Below the pieces are notes generated by a model that did no database searches, was not told the origin of the DNA, and saw only the letters and a list, made by a program, of their open reading frames with translations. This document shows, piece by piece, positions 42,293 through 49,385 of a stretch of 49,385 bases of DNA (its first letter is position 1; every line of letters begins with the position of its first letter). The stretch is from Pseudostreptobacillus hongkongensis (GTDB taxonomy: Bacteria; Fusobacteriota; Fusobacteriia; Fusobacteriales; Leptotrichiaceae), in the NCBI RefSeq assembly GCF_001559795.1, contig NZ_LOHY01000087.1, positions 1-49,385 on the forward strand, given 5' to 3'. A program made the position numbers and the translations under genes.

Positions 42293-43582
42293 TTATTGTC
42301 CTAAATTTGTTAATAGTGCTTTAAAGCTTGCTTGTACTTCTTTGTATGCTTCTTCAGCGTTTGCAGGTTTCTTAGATTCCCAAGAAACTAATGCATTTTG
42401 CCAAGTATCCCATACTTGTCCCCATTCTTTAAATAATGGTCTAGAAACTGCTCCTTCATAACTATCTATAACTGAAGATACAACTTTCTTATCTAAATCA
42501 GATAAATCAGTTTTGTTGTAGTCATCTTTAGAAACGTTAGGCATGATCTTACCAGTTGTTTTGTAGAAGTCTGCAGCAAATTGAGGGTTTAATAATTCTG
42601 CTATTAATGCTTCAGATAAAGCTAATTTATCTTTATCTTCTTCATTTCTAGAGTTTATAACAAGAGCCCATCCACCTTTCCAGTGTTTTAACTCTTTACC
42701 TGCAAATTTAGCATTTGATAATCCTGAAACTTCTAAGTTTTGTTCAACAAGTGGTGCAACTTCCCATGGTCCTATAACTCTTGCAACTCCTGATTTACCA
42801 GTTTTAAAGTTATCATCCATATATCCATAAGCAGCTGAGATATCAAACATTGGTAATTTCTTTTCGTTAGAAACTTTCCAGTAGTTGTATAATCCTTCAA
42901 ACATAGCTTTAACTTCAGGAGTTTGTTCTGACCAATCTTTAGTTAAATCAGAGAAGAATTTATCTCCATCTTTACCTAATAATTCAACACCAAATCCATT
43001 AGTTACAGCAACTCCCCACCAAGCATTAAATACTGGTAACATTGCTACTTCTGGTCCAAGTTCAGCAAAATCAACATTTGTAGCGTCTACACCTTTAGCT
43101 TTTGCATTTTCAGAGTTTACACCTAAAATTAATGTTTCTAAGTTCATTGGGAATCCATAATATTTATCATCAAATTTTAATTGTCCTCCAAGACCTTTAT
43201 CGAAATCTCCAAATCCACCTATTCTATCTCCTAAAGCTTTAGCATCAAATGAAGCTATTGCTTCAGATTCAACTAATCCTACCATTCTATCTAATGGTAC
43301 AGCGAATACGTCAGCAACATCAGTATTAGTTGCATCAGTTTTGTCAATTATTTCAATGTGATCAAATGATGCCACTTTCTTGATTTCTATTGTAGCATCA
43401 GGATTTTTTTCCTTAACTCTTGCAATAGCTGCTTCATAATAAGGTGCCCAAGCTTCTTCTGCTTGTACTACTATGCTTCCTTTTAAACCAGATGCTGGTT
43501 CTTCTTTTGCTTCTTTATTACCACAAGATAATACTAAAGCTCCTAATAGGAAAGCACTCGTTAAAAGTTTTTTGAAATTCAT
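42293..43582 (-). CDS. malE: Maltodextrin-binding lipoprotein
   Basis: A 429-residue solute-binding protein: signal with lipobox VLSC (Cys ~20), then a family-1 fold (GSIVVQAEEAWAPYYEAAIA, FPMNLETLILGVN, ARVIGPWEVAPLVEQ, WKGGWALVINS). Delivers maltodextrin to MalFG. Strong promoter and a LacI-type operator lie upstream. Confidence 0.9.
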   Translation of the reverse strand: MNFKKLLTSAFLLGALVLSCGNKEAKEEPASGLKGSIVVQAEEAWAPYYEAAIARVKEKNPDATIEIKKVASFDHIEIIDKTDATNTDVADVFAVPLDRMVGLVESEAIASFDAKALGDRIGGFGDFDKGLGGQLKFDDKYYGFPMNLETLILGVNSENAKAKGVDATNVDFAELGPEVAMLPVFNAWWGVAVTNGFGVELLGKDGDKFFSDLTKDWSEQTPEVKAMFEGLYNYWKVSNEKKLPMFDISAAYGYMDDNFKTGKSGVARVIGPWEVAPLVEQNLEVSGLSNAKFAGKELKHWKGGWALVINSRNEEDKDKLALSEALIAELLNPQFAADFYKTTGKIMPNVSKDDYNKTDLSDLDKKVVSSVIDSYEGAVSRPLFKEWGQVWDTWQNALVSWESKKPANAEEAYKEVQASFKALLTNLGQ

Positions 43583-43615
43583 AATTCTTTCACTCCTATT
43601 TTCTTTAATTTATTT

Positions 43616-43631
43616 TTGCAATCGCTTACAA
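43616..43631. promoter_or_regulatory. LacI-family operator before malE
   Basis: TTGCAATCGCTTACAA, a near-perfect palindrome with central CG typical of LacI-family sites, between the -10 box and the ribosome binding site of malE. The regulator at 47003-47983 is the likely binder. Confidence 0.7.
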
Positions 43632-43642
43632 TTTACATTGAT

Positions 43643-43670
43643 ATTATACCTCAAATATACTAAAAGTCAA
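43643..43670 (-). promoter_or_regulatory. Promoter of malE operon
   Basis: TTGACT (43665-43670), 16 bases, TATAAT (43643-43648) on the minus strand. Confidence 0.75.
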
Positions 43671-43678
43671 TACCATTT

Positions 43679-45487
43679 TTAAAAATTTCTATTTTTTTCT
43701 AATAGTATAAATTCTAAACCTTGCATTAATATATTATCTAATAAAATTGTTTTATTAGTTTCATTTTTTCTAAAGTTTTCAAATATAACTCTATAATTTC
43801 CTTTATAGGTATCAGGGATATTAAAACTCTTTGTATCTTTTGATACATTTACAGCAATTAGTAATTTATTATCTATACTAAATATTAAAGATTCATAATC
43901 AAATCTAATTATATCTATCTTTTCTTCTATAACATCAAAATTTCCTAATTTAAACAAATCATTTGAGCTTCTATATTTTATTAAATCAGAAAAATAATTA
44001 ACATATTCTTGATATTTTTGCGCTCTTTCAAAATCAAACTTATTTATTTCATCACTAGATTTATATGAATTTTCTATACCAAACTTAGTTCTAAAAAATT
44101 CTTGACCTGCATGTATAAAAGGTATTCCTTGTGAACACAAAACGATAGATGTTGCTATTGCTTGCATTCTTATTCTTTCATCTAAACTACTTTCAGAATT
44201 TGTTATTTCAAAATGATCAAATACTGTATTATTATCATGCGCTTCAATATATTGAATTACTTGATTTGGTGATATATATCCCCTTAAATTAATTCCACCT
44301 TTAATTGAATTTAACAATCTTTCATCCACAGTACCATTATTTACAAAACCTCTTTCTAATTTTTCAAATGTTGAACCACGTAAACTATCACGCATATCAT
44401 CACTAAAGAAAGAAATGTTTGGCATTTTATATGCGTTATATTGATTAGCTTTTAATTCTTTATTTAAATTTGTATTTAGATCCCAACCTTCACCAAGTAT
44501 TATTATACTATCATCAATTTTATTTAATTCTTTTCTTATTTCATTCATAGTTTCTACATCTAAAATCCCCATAAGATCAAATCTGAAACCATCTAGTTTA
44601 TATTCACTTGCCCAATATTTAATACTATCAACTATATACTTTCTTATCATGTATTTTTCACTTGCAACATCATTTCCACAACCAGTTCCATTAGAAAAAT
44701 CTCCATTTTCATAAAATCTAAAAGCATAATTTTCTAAAGTTTTCCATAAACTATGATCCATAGCATCAAACACATGATTATATACAACATCCATAATTAC
44801 TCTAAATCCATTTTCATGAAGTACTTTTATCATTTCTTTTAATTCTTTTATTCTGTTATATGGATCTTGCGGATTAGTTGAATAAGATCCTTCTGGTATA
44901 TTATAGTTTACAGGATCATATCCCCAGTTATATCTTAAATCTGGATTTAATTCATCAACTGAATCACTTGAATAATCATAAAAAGGTAATATTTGAATAT
45001 GAGTTACACCCAATTTTTTTAAATAATTTAGTTGTTTTTCTTCTACTACCCCTAAATATTTACCTTTATTTTTAGCATTAAGAGTAAAATCTCTAATGTG
45101 TAATTCATAAATAACTGTATCCAGTATATTTTCAAAACTACTCATTCTTTTAAAATTTAAAGGATTTGTTCTATCAAGATCAATTATATACCCATTTTCA
45201 CCATTTGCATTGCATGATATTGCATATGGATCTAAAGTAGTATATACAATATCATCAAAATATACCTTATACATATATGAACTTCCATCTAAATTTCTAG
45301 TTACTTCTAATTCATATACACCATTATCATTCTTATTCATTTCTAAAACTTCATCATTTAATAAAAGTTCTACCTTATTTGAAAGGGGAGAAAATAATCT
45401 AAATATTGATTTTTTACTAGAATACTCTACTCCTAACTTTCCATCATATCTGTATTTTTCATCTATTATATCTATATTTCTTAACAT
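43679..45487 (-). CDS. pulA: Type I pullulanase (GH13)
   Basis: A 602-residue GH13 debranching enzyme. An N-terminal CBM48-like domain (~15-110) is followed by the YNWGYDPVNYNIPEGSY signature of type I pullulanases. Catalytic motifs: DVVYNHVF, DGFRFDLMG (nucleophile Asp), ILGEGWDLN (acid/base Glu), IEAHDNNTVFDH. No signal peptide, so it acts inside the cell on imported branched dextrins. Five bases after malQ. Confidence 0.95.
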   Translation of the reverse strand: MLRNIDIIDEKYRYDGKLGVEYSSKKSIFRLFSPLSNKVELLLNDEVLEMNKNDNGVYELEVTRNLDGSSYMYKVYFDDIVYTTLDPYAISCNANGENGYIIDLDRTNPLNFKRMSSFENILDTVIYELHIRDFTLNAKNKGKYLGVVEEKQLNYLKKLGVTHIQILPFYDYSSDSVDELNPDLRYNWGYDPVNYNIPEGSYSTNPQDPYNRIKELKEMIKVLHENGFRVIMDVVYNHVFDAMDHSLWKTLENYAFRFYENGDFSNGTGCGNDVASEKYMIRKYIVDSIKYWASEYKLDGFRFDLMGILDVETMNEIRKELNKIDDSIIILGEGWDLNTNLNKELKANQYNAYKMPNISFFSDDMRDSLRGSTFEKLERGFVNNGTVDERLLNSIKGGINLRGYISPNQVIQYIEAHDNNTVFDHFEITNSESSLDERIRMQAIATSIVLCSQGIPFIHAGQEFFRTKFGIENSYKSSDEINKFDFERAQKYQEYVNYFSDLIKYRSSNDLFKLGNFDVIEEKIDIIRFDYESLIFSIDNKLLIAVNVSKDTKSFNIPDTYKGNYRVIFENFRKNETNKTILLDNILMQGLEFILLEKNRNF

Positions 45488-45492
45488 ATAAC

Positions 45493-46992
45493 CTAATCCT
45501 TTTTATTTAATCTAAAGTATGTCTTATTCATATCATAAATTTCATTTGCTAATGTATCTGTTAACATTTCTTTATTAACTCTCCAAGACCAATTTCCATT
45601 ACTAGTAGCAGGTATGTTCATTCTTCCATCATCACCTAGCTCTAAAAAATCTTGAATTTGAGCTACTGCAATATTTGCAACAGATGACCAAGCAGCTCTT
45701 ATAAATCCTTTAACATAATCTTTAGGATCTGTTAAATTAAGATATTTCTTAGCAAATTCAACTTCTTTTTTATTTGCTTTTTCAAACCATGATTTAACTG
45801 TATCACTGTCATGAGTTCCTGTATATACAGCCCAATTTCTCTCTATTTGATGAGGAATGAAGTCACTTTCATAATCTGGGTTAAAAGCAAATTGAAGCAT
45901 TTTCATACCAGGGAAGCCTGTATGTTCTCTAAATTCAACTACTTCCTTTGTAGTATATCCTAAATCTTCTGCTACGATTTCTATATCACCTAAAACTTCT
46001 TTTACTTTATCAAACAATTTAGCTCCTGGTGCTAGAACCCATTTACCGTTTCTTGCATCTTCATCATATCTTGGAACTGCCCAATATGATTCAAAACCTC
46101 TAAAATGATCTATTCTTAAAACATCAACATATTTTAAAGTTTTCTTTATTCTATTAATCCACCATTCAAAGTTTTGTTTTTCATGTTTTTCCCAATCATA
46201 TACAGGATTTCCCCATTTTTGTCCACCAGCACTAAATCCATCAGGAGGACATCCACCAACTATATCATCTAAGAATAATTCAGGATTTTTCCAAACTTCT
46301 AAGCTATCAGGAGAAACATATATAGGCATATCTCCCACAACTTTTATACCTAGTGAATTAACATAATCTTTCCAAGCTAAATATTGTTTAAAAAATTCAA
46401 ATTGTAAAAATTTATGATAATCTATCTTTTCTTTTAGTTCTTCTCTATATCTATTTAATACTTCCTCATCTCTATTTCTAACTTCTGTAGGGAAATCTAA
46501 GTATGAAACATTACCAAAATTTTCTTTTAAAGCCATGAAAAGTGAGTAATCTTCTATCCAATCAGAATTTTCTAATATAAATTTATTATACTCATTATTA
46601 GCTTTAAAATTAGCAAAAGCTTTTTTTAAAACTATATTTCTTGTGTTGTAAACTTTTCCATAATCAACTCTATTTTGATCATTTCCATAATCTAAATTAT
46701 CAAAATCTTCTCTTTTTAATAATCCTTCTTTTTCTAAAGTAATAAAATCTATAAAGTATGGATTACCTGCAAAAGATGAAAAAGATTGATAAGGTGAATC
46801 TCCATAACCTGTAGGTCCTATAGGTAATATTTGCCATAATTGTGTTCCTGTTTTTGATAAGAAATCAGCAAACTCATATGCTTCTTTTCCTAAACTTCCT
46901 ATACCATAATCACTCCATAATGATGATATATGCATAATAATACCACATTTTCTATCAGTATTTATATTTTTATAATCATAATTTTTTTCCAT
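45493..46992 (-). CDS. malQ: 4-alpha-glucanotransferase (GH77)
   Basis: A 499-residue MalQ: GIIMHISSLWSDYGIGSLGK, WQILPIGPTGYGDSPYQSFS, LRIDHFRGFESYW with the nucleophile Asp, IVAEDLGYTT with the Glu, and YTGTHDSDTVKSW. Disproportionates maltodextrins in the cytoplasm. Follows the lacI-type regulator by 10 bases and precedes pulA, one operon. Confidence 0.97.
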   Translation of the reverse strand: MEKNYDYKNINTDRKCGIIMHISSLWSDYGIGSLGKEAYEFADFLSKTGTQLWQILPIGPTGYGDSPYQSFSSFAGNPYFIDFITLEKEGLLKREDFDNLDYGNDQNRVDYGKVYNTRNIVLKKAFANFKANNEYNKFILENSDWIEDYSLFMALKENFGNVSYLDFPTEVRNRDEEVLNRYREELKEKIDYHKFLQFEFFKQYLAWKDYVNSLGIKVVGDMPIYVSPDSLEVWKNPELFLDDIVGGCPPDGFSAGGQKWGNPVYDWEKHEKQNFEWWINRIKKTLKYVDVLRIDHFRGFESYWAVPRYDEDARNGKWVLAPGAKLFDKVKEVLGDIEIVAEDLGYTTKEVVEFREHTGFPGMKMLQFAFNPDYESDFIPHQIERNWAVYTGTHDSDTVKSWFEKANKKEVEFAKKYLNLTDPKDYVKGFIRAAWSSVANIAVAQIQDFLELGDDGRMNIPATSNGNWSWRVNKEMLTDTLANEIYDMNKTYFRLNKKD

Positions 46993-47002
46993 TAAAACTC
47001 CT

Positions 47003-47983
47003 TTATTTTATAATTTCTGTTTGCACTACTATATAATTTTTAGCATTTTCTTTATTTTCTATTTTATTAGTAAGTAATTCTACAGTTCCCATTGCCAGAT
47101 CCCTATATTGTATATCTACAGTTAAAAAATCATAATTTAAATATGTTCTAAGTTTAGTGTTATTAAATCCTGTAACTTCAACTTTTAAATCTAAATCCTT
47201 TATAGCACGCATAGCTCCTATTGCTAATACATCATCTGTTGTTATTATTACATCTACTACATTTTTACTTAAAAAATTTTTTACTATTTGGTATGATTCA
47301 GTAGTTGTAAACTTGGTATTTAAAATATATTCTTTATTAACTTTAATATTATACTTATTAAGAGCATCTAAATATCCTTGTTTTCTATGTTTAGAAACCG
47401 TTAAATTCTTAGGACCTGATAAAAATGCTAATTCTTTTTTACCTTTTTTAATACATATTTCTGTTATATCATAACAAGATTTAACATTATCATTATCAAC
47501 CCAAAGTCTACTTTTTTTATTCTCCGGTGTTCCTATAACTACATATGGAAAATCTATACTTTGTAAATACTCTATATCTTTTTCTCCTTCAACAAAGTTC
47601 ATAAAAATTAATCCATCTATTCTATTTGTCCTTATTAATTTATATATTCCATCATATACTTCTTCGTTATTGTTTAATTGAAGGTATAGAATGTAGTAAC
47701 CTTTATCTAAAGCAAATTTATTAATATATGCCAATGTTTCTGTAAAGAAATCATTTTGAAGAGCATTTTGATTTCCGTTTATAACTACACCAATAATATT
47801 ACTACTACTTTTAGTAAGTGATACTGCAGCAGAATTTGGGAAATAGTCTAATTCTTTGATTATTTCCATAACCCTAGTTTTTGTTTTAGTACTTATAAGT
47901 TGGCTATTTGACATAACTCTTGATACTGTTGCTTCACTAACATTTGCAGCTTTAGCTACATCTTTTATTGTAATCTTTTTCAT
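47003..47983 (-). CDS. malR: LacI-family regulator of maltodextrin genes
   Basis: A 326-residue LacI/GalR protein from ATG 47983 (MKKITIKDVAKAANVSEATV, the family's usual start; its Shine-Dalgarno is weak and an in-frame TTG lies at 48037). Helix-turn-helix at residues 4-24, then a periplasmic-binding-like sensor domain (VIGVVINGNQNALQNDFFTE). First gene of the regulator-malQ-pulA operon. Operator-like palindromes at 48033-48046 and 43616-43631 indicate control of itself and of malE. The symbol is assigned by context. Confidence 0.9.
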   Translation of the reverse strand: MKKITIKDVAKAANVSEATVSRVMSNSQLISTKTKTRVMEIIKELDYFPNSAAVSLTKSSSNIIGVVINGNQNALQNDFFTETLAYINKFALDKGYYILYLQLNNNEEVYDGIYKLIRTNRIDGLIFMNFVEGEKDIEYLQSIDFPYVVIGTPENKKSRLWVDNDNVKSCYDITEICIKKGKKELAFLSGPKNLTVSKHRKQGYLDALNKYNIKVNKEYILNTKFTTTESYQIVKNFLSKNVVDVIITTDDVLAIGAMRAIKDLDLKVEVTGFNNTKLRTYLNYDFLTVDIQYRDLAMGTVELLTNKIENKENAKNYIVVQTEIIK

Positions 47984-48032
47984 AACTGTATCTACTATAT
48001 AAATAGCAATTTCCTTTCTAATAATTTTGTAA

Positions 48033-48078
48033 TGCAACCCCTTACATAAAATTATACCTTATTTTCAAAAAAATTCAA
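48033..48078 (-). promoter_or_regulatory. Promoter and operator of the LacI-type regulator operon
   Basis: TTGAAT (48073-48078), 16 bases, TATAAT (48051-48056), then TGTAAGGGGTTGCA (48033-48046), an imperfect version of the malE operator just downstream of the -10 box. Confidence 0.65.
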
Positions 48079-48170
48079 TAGCTAATACAAAAAAATATAC
48101 ATCTTTAAACTTTATGATAATCTTTAAATCATCTTGTAATTTTTAATGTATATTCATATTTATATCTATT

Positions 48171-49275
48171 TTATTTACCATATTCCATACAAATCTTTTT
48201 TAAATATCTTTTCATTGTATTATATACTTTTACATTGTATTTTACACACAATTGTCTACAGTTAATATTATTTATATAATAATCTTTATATATTTTTTCT
48301 TTGTTTTCATCTAAATATTGACGTTCTTCTTTTGAACTTCGTTCATAAATAACATTATCAACACCATGAACCCTACATCTTTCAGCAAAAATTTTAAGTC
48401 TTAATGTATCAACATGATATTCCTTACTTAATTTAGCCATAGATTTGCTATTTACTTTACTCAATAATTCAAAAGTTTTATCAATAGATATACCTAAATC
48501 ACTCACCACTTGCTTATTTTCATTTACAATATCACTAACCACTTTTTTTGATACACCCAAAGTTTTAAATATGTATCCTTGTGATTTATTTTGGTTATAT
48601 AGTTATATAATTTTATCAATATTTTTATTGTAATCTGCTTCATACTTATTTCTTATATCTATATTATTTTCATCACAATACTTCTTAAATCCTTGAATTA
48701 ATGTAATAATACTTTTAAGCTATATCCTTTATTTACTTTTAAATCATAAAATTCTGAATAATCAACACTACTTTTCTTTCTTAATTTAGTTATTTCTAAA
48801 TTATTATTTTTAACATATTCTAAAAGTTTTTCTCTTAAAACAATTATATCAACATTAAAAATTTGAGCAAGTTGACCATATGTTTTGTCTTTTTCATTTC
48901 AAATATAGCTTCACAATCTAGTACAATTTCTTTCTTTTTTCTAGTTTTACCTATTAAAGAAATTCCATTTTCTCTACAATATTTAGATATCCCTTCTTTT
49001 ATATAGTTATCACTTCTTTCAAATTTTATAGCCAACTCTTTATTACTTAAATTTTTTCTTAATTTTAAATCAACTATTTATCTGAAAAATTCTTCATCAT
49101 ATTTATATATTTTTCTTTTAATATATTATATTTCATTTTCTAAACAATATCTTTTGATATAATATTTCAACATATGTTTAGTAATATTTAACTTTTTAGC
49201 AATTTCTTCATATGTCATAGTTTTTTTCATTTCTATTATTTCATCAAAGTACAAGTTTAAGTATTTATTTCCCAT
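48171..49275 (-). pseudogene. Decayed gene of repeated helix-turn-helix units
   Basis: Starts at ATG 49275 (MGNKYLNLYFDEIIEMKKTM) and can be followed to 48171 only across several stops and frameshifts (stops near 49132 and 49078, frame breaks near 48900 and 48720, stop near 48600). The joined translation repeats one unit: a short helix-turn-helix (YEEIAKKLNITKHMLKYYI) followed by a Y-C-x-E-N-x-I hook (KRYCLENEI, SKYCRENGI, KKYCDENNI). The last intact piece is a 129-codon frame at 48171-48560. It looks like a multi-HTH DNA-binding protein, perhaps from a mobile element, close to the terminal repeat at 49360. Family not recognised. Confidence 0.6.
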
Positions 49276-49359
49276 AAAGATCTCTTTTCAAAAATAAAGA
49301 AATATTAATTTTTTTAAAACATAAGTATTATAACAGAATTAGATTTATATAAATAATAG

Positions 49360-49385
49360 AATTTTTAAAGAGGCTGTTGCAATTC
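49360..49385. repeat. Right copy of window-terminal inverted repeat
   Basis: TTTTTAAAGAGGCTGTTGCA and on to the window end, the inverted counterpart of positions 2-27. If GGCTGTTGCAA points into the element as in known IS ends, the element body lies right of the window. Confidence 0.55.

Overview
The window is very AT-rich double-membrane bacterial DNA (lipoproteins, an OmpA-type protein, an outer-membrane barrel). Coding style and the ribosomal, maltodextrin and lipoprotein genes suggest a Fusobacteriota member, probably Leptotrichiaceae (Sneathia/Streptobacillus-like). That placement is an inference from memory of the families, not a search. Nearly all genes lie on the minus strand. Both window ends carry the same ~26 bp sequence in inverted orientation, as if the contig broke in two copies of one insertion sequence.

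Positions 1-~22,040 form a conjugative element. Reading in the transcribed direction from a promoter at 22,007-22,036: a 26-residue lipoprotein, structured RNA B, an OmpA-like lipoprotein, small unknown proteins, an Ig-like lipoprotein, VirB3, the VirB4 ATPase, a nuclease-like cargo protein, structured RNA A, VirB5/TrbJ and VirB6/TrbL. A short two-gene unit and a canonical Fic gene follow, each with its own promoter. A third unit starts with a 250-nt terminated leader and runs through a lytic transglycosylase-TrbL fusion (split by an in-frame TGA), a TraF-type peptidase, a TraD-like protein, then DNA-processing and cargo genes: two ArdC-like proteins, a Toprim primase-like protein, an NlpC/P60 hydrolase, topoisomerase III, a second Fic protein and a membrane protein. 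No relaxase, VirD4 coupling protein, VirB8-VirB11 or integrase is visible; they may lie left of the window or be absent.

The most striking pattern is that unrelated proteins of this element (Fic, ArdC-like, Toprim-ArdC, a nuclease-like protein and decayed fragments) end in the same short tail, roughly W-(D/N)-N-R-K-K-x-x-E-(M/I)-E-R at the very C-terminus. No chromosomal protein here has it. Several of these genes are followed directly by a palindromic spacer of the CCACTCTAT...ATAGAGTGG type. I propose the tail is a type IV secretion signal carried on modular cargo cassettes. Two paralogous pseudoknotted RNAs with terminators (A and B) precede secretion genes and may be a new attenuator family.

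Positions ~22,080-49,385 are chromosomal: GH57 glucan enzyme, RimI, signal peptidase I, L28, an XRE/ImmA regulator pair with a divergent small membrane protein, L19, a seven-gene orphan contractile-spike operon (split VgrG, PAAR-like amidase effector, outer-membrane barrel), the infC-rpmI-rplT operon with an attenuated leader, tRNA-Arg and tRNA-Ser. A maltodextrin locus follows (malK broken by TGA, malG, malF with a coiled-coil extension, malE, pullulanase, malQ, LacI regulator with operators). The window ends in a decayed gene made of repeated helix-turn-helix units.
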